Shown: positions 1 through 5,589 of the stretch, in pieces
Position numbering within the stretch: the stretch's first letter is position 1
Layout of the letters: each line of letters begins with the position of its first letter
NCBI GenBank assembly: GCA_949547975.1
Contig: CATITW010000025.1
Coordinates: 1-7,402, forward strand
Length of the DNA stretch: 7,402 nucleotides
Origin: Cryomorphaceae bacterium
GTDB lineage: Bacteria; Bacteroidota; Bacteroidia; Flavobacteriales; Schleiferiaceae
Direction of reading: 5' to 3'
Notes under the pieces: model-generated
Database searches by the model: none
Told to the model about the DNA's origin: nothing
What the model saw: the letters and a program-made list of their open reading frames with translations, nothing else
Translations under genes and position numbers: made by a program

Positions 1-1668
1 CATCTCCTTGAGCGAGGCGTCGTTGAAAATGAGGTACGGCGGTAGGCCGCGCTCTTTGGCGAGAGACGCTCTGAATTTTCGCAAGTGTTCGAACAGGCCA
101 GCTTTGCCCTTGGCGGTGGATGCTTTCTTGGCCGGGGCTTTTTTACCGGCTTCGCGGCGCTGAGGCACGGTGAGTTTCACGCGTTTGCCTTCGAAAAGGA
201 CTTGGCGTGCGAGTGGGGTGAGTTCTAAGGCGTTGTTCTTGTGAAAGGCAATCTCTAAAAGGCCTTGGTTGACCATCTGCACGATGTACTGCTGCCAGTC
301 GAACCACGAGGTTTGTGCACCGATCCCGTAGGTTTTCAGCCGGTCCAGTCCCTTGGAAAGTACATGGGCATTTCTAGCGCCGCGCAAGACATCTACGATA
401 CCGCCGATCGCCTCCTGCTCCTGCGCGCGGTAGACCGTAGAGAGGGCCTTTTGCGCCAGGACGGTTCCATCGATGAACTCGGGTGGGTTGCGGCACACAT
501 CACAGTGGCCACAGTCTTCAGCGAGCTCTTCTCCGAAATAGGTCAATAGTATTTTCCGACGGCACGAGGTGGCCTCGGCGAACTGCTGCATGCGGTCGAG
601 CTTGGCAAGCTGCACGGCTTCGTTGGTGGCTCCTTCGGCAAATTTGCGCAACTGGATCACATCGGCAAAGCTGTGGAACAGGATGGCCTGTGCTTCGAGG
701 CCGTCACGACCGCCACGGCCGATCTCCTGGTAGTAGCCCTCAATGTTTTTGGGCATGTTGTAGTGAATGACGAAGCGCACGTTCGATTTGTCAATCCCCA
801 TCCCGAAGGCTACGGTGGCACAGACAATTTTTATACGGTCGTTCACAAAGTCTTCTTGAACGCGGGAACGGTCTTCAAAGCCTAAACCGGCGTGGTAGGC
901 GGCACAGTCGAACCCTTGGGCGCTGAGCTTGCTGGAAACCTCTTCGGTGGCCTTGCGGCTGAGGCAGTAAATGATGCCCGACTCGTCGGCGTTTTGGGTC
1001 AAAAATTTGCCAATTTGTTTCATCCGCTCCAAACCCGGTCGCACATCCAAGTCGATGTTCGGTCGGTCGAAGGACGAGACAAAGCGCTGGGCGTTTGGAA
1101 TCGATAATTGGTCCAAGATATCCTTACGGGTCGCCTTATCCGCCGTCGCAGTAAGTGCAATGATCGGCGTGTTCGGAAGCTGTGTCTTTAAAAACCCAAG
1201 GCGCTGGTAGGACGGTCTAAAATCATGTCCCCAGCTCGAGATACAATGCGCCTCATCCACCGCGATGCACGAGACAAATTCTTCAGAGAGAACCTCCGTG
1301 AGAAAACTTAGACTTTCGGGAGCAACATAGAGCAATCGAAGGCTTCCGGAGCGCACCTGATCCAAAATCTCGTGCTGCTCTCCCGCAGCTTGGGAACTGT
1401 TGTAAAACGCGGCCTGGATTCCGTTCGCATTCAGACCATCTACTTGGTCCTTCATCAGCGCGATCAGCGGAGAGATGACCACGGTAACGCCTTTAAACAG
1501 GAGTGCGGGCACTTGGAAACAGATCGATTTCCCTCCACCCGTCGGCATAATCACTAGGGCATCCTTGCCCGACAACACCGTGCGAATCACCTCCTCCTGC
1601 AACGGACGAAACTGATCGTATCCAAAATATTGTTTGAGCGGCTGGTGAATGTCCTGGGCTTGGGTCAT
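1..1668 (-). CDS. recQ: ATP-dependent DNA helicase RecQ (3' end cut by window edge)
   Basis: This is a 3'-5' superfamily 2 DNA helicase of the RecQ family, which acts in recombination repair and stalled-fork processing. The reading frame is open for 556 codons from an ATG at 1668 to the left edge. Visible in order: motif 0 (FGYDQFRPLQ, about residues 15-24), Walker A MPTGGGKS (41-48), the DEAH box with the aromatic-rich loop (DEAHCISSWGHDFRP, 138-152), motif III ALTATA (171-176), motif V AFGMGID (287-293), and motif VI QEIGRGGRDG (314-323). The RecQ-Ct zinc site has Cys369, Cys386, Cys389 and Cys392, exactly the C-X16-C-X2-C-X2-C spacing of the family. A winged-helix (RQC) region follows, then a Lys/Ala-rich linker (about 505-523), then the start of an HRDC domain (about 525-556). 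Bacterial RecQ proteins are usually 600-730 residues, so only the C-terminus is missing. Motif VI has Gly where Ala is more common. No frameshift was seen on translating the whole frame. Confidence 0.96.
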   Translation of the reverse strand, partial: MTQAQDIHQPLKQYFGYDQFRPLQEEVIRTVLSGKDALVIMPTGGGKSICFQVPALLFKGVTVVISPLIALMKDQVDGLNANGIQAAFYNSSQAAGEQHEILDQVRSGSLRLLYVAPESLSFLTEVLSEEFVSCIAVDEAHCISSWGHDFRPSYQRLGFLKTQLPNTPIIALTATADKATRKDILDQLSIPNAQRFVSSFDRPNIDLDVRPGLERMKQIGKFLTQNADESGIIYCLSRKATEEVSSKLSAQGFDCAAYHAGLGFEDRSRVQEDFVNDRIKIVCATVAFGMGIDKSNVRFVIHYNMPKNIEGYYQEIGRGGRDGLEAQAILFHSFADVIQLRKFAEGATNEAVQLAKLDRMQQFAEATSCRRKILLTYFGEELAEDCGHCDVCRNPPEFIDGTVLAQKALSTVYRAQEQEAIGGIVDVLRGARNAHVLSKGLDRLKTYGIGAQTSWFDWQQYIVQMVNQGLLEIAFHKNNALELTPLARQVLFEGKRVKLTVPQRREAGKKAPAKKASTAKGKAGLFEHLRKFRASLAKERGLPPYLIFNDASLKEM

Positions 1669-1693
1669 GGTTGTTCGACTATGATGATCCCTA

Positions 1694-1724
1694 ATAAACT
1701 ATACAACTTGCGGCAAAAGAGCAA
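1694..1724 (-). promoter_or_regulatory. Possible recQ promoter
   Basis: On the minus strand, a TTG (1724-1722) lies 20 bp before TAGTTTAT (1701-1694). This resembles the Bacteroidota pattern TTG-N19-21-TAnnTTTG, but the -7 element is imperfect (4 of 6 positions). It would give a leader of roughly 20 nt before the recQ ATG at 1668. The 63-bp gap to the upstream gene also allows co-transcription, so this is tentative. Confidence 0.3.
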
Positions 1725-1731
1725 GAATTTC

Positions 1732-2436
1732 TTACCCAATCATCACGCCGTATCCCATCGTACGGAGCTTACTAGCAACATCCTTCGCATTCGCCAAAGA
1801 CTCGCTGTTCGATAAGTTGTCTACCTTGATTTTCAAACTGCGCAACAACGCCACTCCATTTGCCGCACTGAAGTCTTTCACCCCATGATCGTGCATCAAA
1901 CGTGCGCCCTTGCGGTAGTTCGGGTGTTCTGCATCCGTGTGCTCCAAAAAGCGCTCCTTACGTGTCTTCTCAGTCGCACCTATAAAGTATACTGCCTGCC
2001 CTTCCTTGTAGTCCGGGTTCGCGTCCTTAAATCTTTTCTTATTCGCAAATGAAGGCTCCAGCTCAAAGGCATACACACAATGCTGGTGGTCTAAATACTG
2101 CAACGTGACCAATTTCTTCCCGACCTCACCATATTCCAAAATCGCCTGCTCACGCTTGTACGACGCCTGAATATAAGAAGACGCAACCAGCTGACTCGTG
2201 TGCGACAACCGGATCTTGCGAACCGTCTCACGCGTCAAACCGATCCCCGGCACCTCCAACAAGGCCGAAATGCCCCCATCGAGCACCTTTCTCACGGTAT
2301 CGATCGGCAACACTTTCGTAAAATGCACCAGCTTCACGATATCCATGTCACGTGCATCCACGCCCAGGTTCAGCATCTTCTCGCGCTTTCTACCGGTAAC
2401 CACTAATTCTACTGCAATACTTCCAAATTCCTTCAT
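1732..2436 (-). CDS. GIY-YIG nuclease-like domain protein with uncharacterised N-terminal half
   Basis: This 234-residue protein has no name I can assign. Its C-terminal half resembles a divergent GIY-YIG family found in short bacterial hypothetical proteins. VYAFELEP (121-128) stands for the GIY strand. After an insert with the characteristic RF-x4-NPDY pattern (135-143) comes VYFIGATEKT (149-158) for the YIG strand, then R162 with the helix ERFLEH (161-166). The last helix carries E212 and ends in MGYGVMIG, matching the family's final helix and strand. E212 is the best candidate for the metal-binding glutamate; this is inference. The N-terminal 115 or so residues contain LEVPGIGLTRETVRKI (60-75), which looks like a helix-hairpin-helix DNA-binding hairpin, but the rest matches nothing I know. 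There is no signal peptide or membrane segment, so it is probably cytoplasmic. It lies 63 bp upstream of recQ in the same direction. A DNA-processing role is plausible but unproven. Confidence 0.78.
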   Translation of the reverse strand: MKEFGSIAVELVVTGRKREKMLNLGVDARDMDIVKLVHFTKVLPIDTVRKVLDGGISALLEVPGIGLTRETVRKIRLSHTSQLVASSYIQASYKREQAILEYGEVGKKLVTLQYLDHQHCVYAFELEPSFANKKRFKDANPDYKEGQAVYFIGATEKTRKERFLEHTDAEHPNYRKGARLMHDHGVKDFSAANGVALLRSLKIKVDNLSNSESLANAKDVASKLRTMGYGVMIG

Positions 2437-2484
2437 GGGCGCAAGCTAGCGATTAATTGGGGGTTATCAGGAGTGAAGGGTACA

Positions 2485-3021
2485 CTAAAACCTATACCCA
2501 AAATTGAACCCAGCGATCCATTCTGCTGGTGCGTAGTACTCGCCTCCCGCTTGTTTGATCAGAATGCGGCCGGCACCACCGAAAAAGTCGATAGAGATAC
2601 GCTCTTCAAAACGAAACTTATATCCCAAGGTGAATCCTAGAGAACCGTAGTCGCTGGGAGTCTTGACAGAATATTGGGAATTGGTCGTCTGATCCCAATA
2701 ATAATCCACCACGGTACGATTCATATAGCGGCTGGCCATTCCTAGGTACAGCCCCTCATCCACATCTGAAGCTATATATTGACGAATGCCTACCGATGCA
2801 CCTGCGATGCGCTCGGTATCGGTCCACTCACGCAACTCTGTGCTGTAGTGCCATCCACTAGCATTCAAGGTGACATTCGGCTTTGCAGGTAGCGGCACCT
2901 CAACACTAAGGTTGGTTGCTCCGAAAGCAAAACCGATCGGGTTGGTCTTTACTTCCACGTTTTGGCCATAGACTGTGCTTGCAGTGAACACTAAAAAGAA
3001 AGAAAACAATAGCTTTTTCAT
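2485..3021 (-). CDS. Predicted outer-membrane beta-barrel protein (DUF3575-like)
   Basis: This 178-residue protein is predicted to be exported and inserted in the outer membrane. It begins with a signal peptide (MKKLLFSFFLVFTASTVYG, residues 1-19) with likely cleavage before Gln20. The mature part starts with NPIGFAFGATNLSVEV (27-42), the opening typical of DUF3575 proteins in Bacteroidota. Amphipathic strands rich in Tyr, Phe and Gly follow (for example LGFTLGYKFRF, IDFFGGAGRI), and the protein ends in GYRF with a C-terminal Phe, the usual outer-membrane barrel terminus. The size suggests a small barrel of about eight strands. Start at 3021 is favoured because it immediately precedes the lysine-rich signal-peptide head. 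The gene has its own upstream region behind the rny terminator, so it is probably transcribed separately from rny. No clear terminator follows it, so readthrough into the GIY-YIG gene 48 bp downstream is possible. The specific function is unknown. Confidence 0.85.
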   Translation of the reverse strand: MKKLLFSFFLVFTASTVYGQNVEVKTNPIGFAFGATNLSVEVPLPAKPNVTLNASGWHYSTELREWTDTERIAGASVGIRQYIASDVDEGLYLGMASRYMNRTVVDYYWDQTTNSQYSVKTPSDYGSLGFTLGYKFRFEERISIDFFGGAGRILIKQAGGEYYAPAEWIAGFNFGYRF

Positions 3022-3046
3022 AATTGGATGATCTATGATTTACAAG

Positions 3047-3054
3047 CTAAGATA
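3047..3054 (-). promoter_or_regulatory. Possible -7 element for the DUF3575-like gene
   Basis: TATCTTAG on the minus strand matches five of the six fixed positions of the Bacteroidota -7 consensus TAnnTTTG. It lies 25 bp upstream of the ATG at 3021 and downstream of the rny terminator, as expected for an independent promoter. No convincing TTG is present at the -33 position, so confidence is low. Confidence 0.35.
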
Positions 3055-3093
3055 GACACAGGGTGTCATGAATGAATTGATAAAAGTCAGCAC

Positions 3094-3118
3094 AAAAAAG
3101 AGGGCCGAAGCCCTCTTT
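3094..3118 (-). terminator. Intrinsic terminator of rny
   Basis: On the minus strand a perfect 9-bp stem, AAAGAGGGC / GCCCTCTTT (3118-3110 with 3105-3097), is closed by a TTCG loop (3109-3106). This is the very stable C(UUCG)G tetraloop. The stem runs into six consecutive T residues (3099-3094), three of them shared with the stem. It lies about 70 nt after the rny stop codon. The plus strand lacks a comparable T tract after the hairpin, so termination is expected for minus-strand transcripts. Confidence 0.92.
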
Positions 3119-3187
3119 CTAAAACCAAAAAAACAAATAATCTAACCACAAGAGTTATACGAGTATAACGCCGCAGCCAGCTCAATA

Positions 3188-4723
3188 TTATTTCGCAACG
3201 TTCACAGAACGCAATTCACGAATCACCGTCACGCGCACCTGGCCCGGGTAGGTCATTTCCGTCTGAATCTTCTGTGAGATGTCGTACGAGATTTGCGACG
3301 CCATAGCATCACTTACCTTCTCGCTTTCTACCATTACACGGAGCTCACGTCCCGCTTGAATCGCATAGGCTTTGGTTACCCCGTCAAAATCGTAGGCAAG
3401 ATTCTCTAGATCTTTCAAACGCTGGATGTAGCTCTCTGCAATCTGGCGACGTGCACCAGGACGTGCACCAGAGATGGCATCACACACCTGAACGATCGGT
3501 GAAATCATCGAAGTCATCTCGATCTCATCGTGGTGGGCTCCGATCGCATTACATACGTCCGGCTTCTCACCATATTTCTCTGCCCACTGCATCCCTAAGA
3601 TGGCGTGTGGTAAATCTGTTTCTTCGTGCGGAACCTTACCGATATCGTGCAAGAGACCTGCACGCTTCGCAATCTTAGGATTCAAGCCCAATTCCGAAGC
3701 CATGATCGCACACAAGTTTGCTACCTCACGCGAGTGCTGCAACAAATTCTGTCCGTACGAACTGCGGTACTTCATACGACCGACCGTCTTGATCAGCTCT
3801 GGGTGTAACCCGTGAATACCTAGATCGATCGCAGTACGCTTACCGGTCTGTACGATCTCTTCTTCAATCTGCTTGGTAGTCTTCGCAACCACCTCTTCAA
3901 TACGAGCCGGGTGGATACGACCGTCACTCACGAGCTTGTGCATCGACAAACGTGCAATCTCGCGACGTACTGGGTCGAAACAGCTGAGCAAGATAGCTTC
4001 TGGTGTATCATCTACGATAATCTCCACGCCCGTAGCCGCTTCAATCGCTCGGATATTACGTCCTTCACGACCGATAATCTTTCCTTTGATGTCGTCGTTT
4101 TCAATGTTGAACACACTCACCGAGTTTTCGATGGCGCTTTCCGTAGCAACGCGCTGGATGCTTTGAATAACCACCTTCTTTGCCTCTTGGGACGCCGTAA
4201 GTTTAGCTTCTTCCATCGTCGTTTGAACGTAGGCTTGTGCATCGAGCTTCGCCTTGTCCTTGAGCGCCTGAATCATCTGCTCCTTCGCCTCATCCTCAGT
4301 CATCCCAGTGATGGCTTCTAACTCAGCGATCTGCTTGTTCTTGAGTTTCTCAAGCTCACGCGACTTCGCTTCTAAAGATTCGCGCTTCTTTGCAAGTGTA
4401 TCCTTCTCACGATCCAATTCTTTTTGCTCACGCTGGAAATCCTGAATGCTCTTTTTCAAACGCTCGTCCTTTTCACGGAACGAATTTTGACGCTCGGCCA
4501 ATTTTTGATCGCGCTTCGCAACCGCACGTTCGTGCTCTTCTTTAAGATTCAAGAACTTCTCTTTCGCCTCTAAACCGCGGTCTTTCTTGTATTGCTCGGC
4601 CTCTTTCTTAGCCTCGGCAATCATGAGCGCAGTCTTCTTTTTCATGGCGTTCTGCCAGAGCATGTACCCTACGCCTAATCCTATGGCGAGACCTACAACT
4701 GCAGCAATAATACTTGTTACCAT
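3188..4723 (-). CDS. rny: Ribonuclease Y
   Basis: RNase Y is a membrane-anchored endoribonuclease that starts mRNA decay and processes structured RNAs. The 511-residue product has the normal family length and all expected parts. An N-terminal transmembrane anchor (about residues 3-23) is followed by a long charged coiled coil (about 28-170, rich in Lys, Glu and Arg). A KH RNA-binding domain follows, with the GREGRNIR loop at 218-225. The HD metal-dependent phosphohydrolase domain has His330, the His359-Asp360 pair (LLHDIGK), His397-His398 and Asp415, which fit the metal-binding positions. The C-terminal extension (about 430-511) is also present. The start at 4723 places the membrane anchor immediately at the N-terminus, as in other RNase Y proteins. 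The gene lies downstream of zapA and the 6S-like RNA in the same direction and ends at a strong terminator. A promoter-like TATATTTA within the 6S-like RNA (4792-4785) could serve it; otherwise it depends on readthrough from the zap genes. Confidence 0.98.
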   Translation of the reverse strand: MVTSIIAAVVGLAIGLGVGYMLWQNAMKKKTALMIAEAKKEAEQYKKDRGLEAKEKFLNLKEEHERAVAKRDQKLAERQNSFREKDERLKKSIQDFQREQKELDREKDTLAKKRESLEAKSRELEKLKNKQIAELEAITGMTEDEAKEQMIQALKDKAKLDAQAYVQTTMEEAKLTASQEAKKVVIQSIQRVATESAIENSVSVFNIENDDIKGKIIGREGRNIRAIEAATGVEIIVDDTPEAILLSCFDPVRREIARLSMHKLVSDGRIHPARIEEVVAKTTKQIEEEIVQTGKRTAIDLGIHGLHPELIKTVGRMKYRSSYGQNLLQHSREVANLCAIMASELGLNPKIAKRAGLLHDIGKVPHEETDLPHAILGMQWAEKYGEKPDVCNAIGAHHDEIEMTSMISPIVQVCDAISGARPGARRQIAESYIQRLKDLENLAYDFDGVTKAYAIQAGRELRVMVESEKVSDAMASQISYDISQKIQTEMTYPGQVRVTVIRELRSVNVAK

Positions 4724-4747
4724 CTTATCTATGGTTTAATCATTCAT

Positions 4748-4938
4748 AAAAACCCGCACCCGCTGCGCATGTTGTCTAAACTCCTAAATATAAGGATCTG
4801 TACCCTCCGCCGTGGTTTGACCTTCCGCTGGAACTTCCAAGAAGCTCCCTTAAAAAGGTGCGGCCTGCTCGAGACATAGCGAGACAGGTACATAACAACG
4901 TGCTCGTTGAGTTTAGCACAAAAAACAGCAAGTGCGGG
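4748..4938 (-). ncRNA. ssrS: 6S RNA candidate (6S-Flavo type)
   Basis: The 197-bp gap between zapA and rny folds on the minus strand into a long rod typical of 6S RNA, which binds housekeeping RNA polymerase by imitating an open promoter. The ends pair in a 13-bp helix with two G-U pairs: CCCGCACTTGCTG (4938-4926) with CAGCGGGTGCGGG (4765-4753). Inside, CTAAACTC (4916-4909) pairs with GAGTTTAG (4783-4776), linked by TTGT/ACAA. A more open central part follows, with small hairpins at 4909-4896 (CAACG/CGTTG) and 4888-4864. A terminal 8-bp hairpin, GGAGCTTC-TTG-GAAGTTCC, lies at 4848-4830. Five T residues (4752-4748) follow the closing stem. The length of about 190 nt and the position directly after zapA both match 6S RNA genes; in E. 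coli ssrS also follows zapA. The 5' end lies about 5 nt after the zapA stop codon, so it may be processed from the zap transcript or have a promoter inside zapA. The name rests on structure and synteny, not on a covariance-model search. Confidence 0.82.
4785..4792 (-). promoter_or_regulatory. Promoter-like TATATTTA within the 6S-like RNA
   Basis: TATATTTA on the minus strand matches TAnnTTTG at all but the last fixed position. It is about 60 nt upstream of the rny start, so it could be the rny -7 element with a leader of about 55 nt. It also sits on the 3' side of the open central region of the 6S-like fold, where such a sequence could serve as promoter mimicry. The sequence alone cannot decide between these two. 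Confidence 0.35.
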
Positions 4939-4943
4939 AAACT

Positions 4944-5243
4944 TTATCCGTCCTGTAGAGCCACATCTAATGCAGCTTCTACTGAGGCAAGCACGTCGCT
5001 TACCTGGGACTGAACGTCATGAATTTGTTTCGTGGCCAGCTCTGCTTTGGAGGCCAATTGTAAGGCACACATGCTCAAAACATCCTGCTTGTCCTGAACG
5101 GCGTAGCGGGTTTCAAAGCGTGTGACAGCTTCATTTATAGTTTTTACAGCGCCTCTCACCTGCTCTTCCTCTGTCCGTTTGATGGTCAGTGGGTAGCTGC
5201 GGTTCGCTATAGTCACTTTTATCTGTAGTGTATTCTCGTCCAC
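4944..5243 (-). CDS. zapA: Cell division protein ZapA
   Basis: ZapA binds FtsZ filaments in the cytoplasm and bundles them, stabilising the division ring. The 99-residue product has the usual family length. Its N-terminal globular part begins IKVTIANRSYPLTI (residues 8-21), the signature strand-turn-strand of ZapA. It continues with REV-like helix positions and the conserved core YAVQDKQDVLSMCALQLA (47-64), followed by a C-terminal coiled coil (about 65-95) used for dimer and tetramer formation. The start codon is GTG at 5243: no ATG lies in frame between the preceding in-frame TAG (5252-5250) and the conserved N-terminal strand. The gene begins 6 nt after the stop of the coiled-coil gene, so the two are almost certainly co-transcribed and probably translationally coupled. 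The 6S-like RNA starts just after its stop codon. Confidence 0.95.
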   Translation of the reverse strand: MDENTLQIKVTIANRSYPLTIKRTEEEQVRGAVKTINEAVTRFETRYAVQDKQDVLSMCALQLASKAELATKQIHDVQSQVSDVLASVEAALDVALQDG

Positions 5244-5249
5244 GAGAGT

Positions 5250-5546
5250 CTAAGCACTTAACAATTTCATGCAACGGTCAATTTCCCGTATCAACTCCGA
5301 AATTTTCTCCTCGCTGTAAGTATCCCGTGCGGGCGAACCACGGTGGACAGTTAACGCAAGATCTCGTTGTTGCAACTGTTCCTCAAGCTCAAAGTGTTCA
5401 GCCTGCATAGCGGTTAAGCTTTCTTGCAGATGAAGCACCTGATCTTCCAGCTCCTGGACTCGCATTCTCAAAGCGGCATTGACCTCGGCTACTTTCGCTG
5501 CCTTGTCAGCTACGCGCTGGACTTGAGAATTTAAATCTAAAGACAT
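5250..5546 (-). CDS. Small coiled-coil protein in operon with zapA (ZapB-like position)
   Basis: This 98-residue protein is almost entirely helical. A coiled coil spans about residues 8-65, with Leu, Val and Met at heptad positions (for example VQELEDQVLHLQESL). After a short polar break around 66-76 comes a conserved-looking C-terminal helix, EEKISELIREIDRCMKLLSA (79-98). Coiled-coil genes of this kind commonly precede zapA in Bacteroidota and are usually annotated as hypothetical. The position directly before zapA and the ZapB-like size suggest a partner of ZapA in organising the Z ring; this is inference from context, since coiled coils give little sequence identity. There is no signal peptide or membrane segment. 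A perfect -7 element (TATCTTTG, 5570-5563) lies upstream. The ORF shares its frame with zapA and is separated from it only by one TAG stop. Confidence 0.88.
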   Translation of the reverse strand: MSLDLNSQVQRVADKAAKVAEVNAALRMRVQELEDQVLHLQESLTAMQAEHFELEEQLQQRDLALTVHRGSPARDTYSEEKISELIREIDRCMKLLSA

Positions 5547-5555
5547 AGGTTACAG

Positions 5556-5585
5556 TTTCCACCAAAGATACCATTTGTAGCTTTG
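5556..5585 (+). promoter_or_regulatory. Promoter of the M23 peptidase gene
   Basis: TAGCTTTG (5578-5585) is a perfect TAnnTTTG -7 element. TTT (5556-5558) lies 19 bp upstream in place of the consensus TTG. The element ends only 4 bp before the ATG at 5590, so the transcript should start at or next to the start codon. The region overlaps the divergent promoter of the zap operon. Confidence 0.6.
5563..5570 (-). promoter_or_regulatory. Promoter of the coiled-coil/zapA operon
   Basis: TATCTTTG on the minus strand is a perfect match to the Bacteroidota -7 consensus TAnnTTTG, ending 16 bp before the ATG at 5546. A TTC lies about 21 bp upstream, close to the TTG of the -33 element. The predicted leader is only about 10-13 nt. 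Confidence 0.65.
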
Positions 5586-5589
5586 CATT

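Noticed and set aside
265..885. Several overlapping plus-strand open frames in the first 900 bases
   Set aside because: They lie opposite recQ, whose minus-strand frame is continuous and carries every helicase motif.
2198..2449. Plus-strand open frames opposite the GIY-YIG-like gene, considered as a small overlapping gene or antitoxin
   Set aside because: Their translations are low-complexity Ser/Thr/Phe-rich or His-rich shadows, while the minus-strand frame shows a domain pattern.
2437..2484. Possible terminator after the DUF3575-like gene
   Set aside because: Only a 4-bp AGTG/CACT pairing without a T tract is present on the minus strand, so no terminator is called.
3911..4321. Plus-strand 136-codon open frame opposite rny
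   Set aside because: It is antisense to the coiled-coil and KH coding region of a certain RNase Y gene, and its translation shows no recognisable domain or sensible composition.
4870..4886. Direct repeat CGAGACA-TAG-CGAGACA, considered as an operator or repeat unit
   Set aside because: Only two copies exist, and the bases are largely explained by a hairpin (4864-4888) within the structured RNA.
4748..4938. tmRNA or a riboswitch leader of rny
   Set aside because: It is too short for tmRNA and shows no tRNA-like ends. The closing stem spanning the whole gap and the zapA synteny fit 6S RNA better than a riboswitch.
4907..5125. Plus-strand open frame across the zapA 3' end and the start of the 6S-like RNA
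   Set aside because: It runs opposite zapA and the structured RNA, and its translation is Arg/Pro-rich with no family resemblance.
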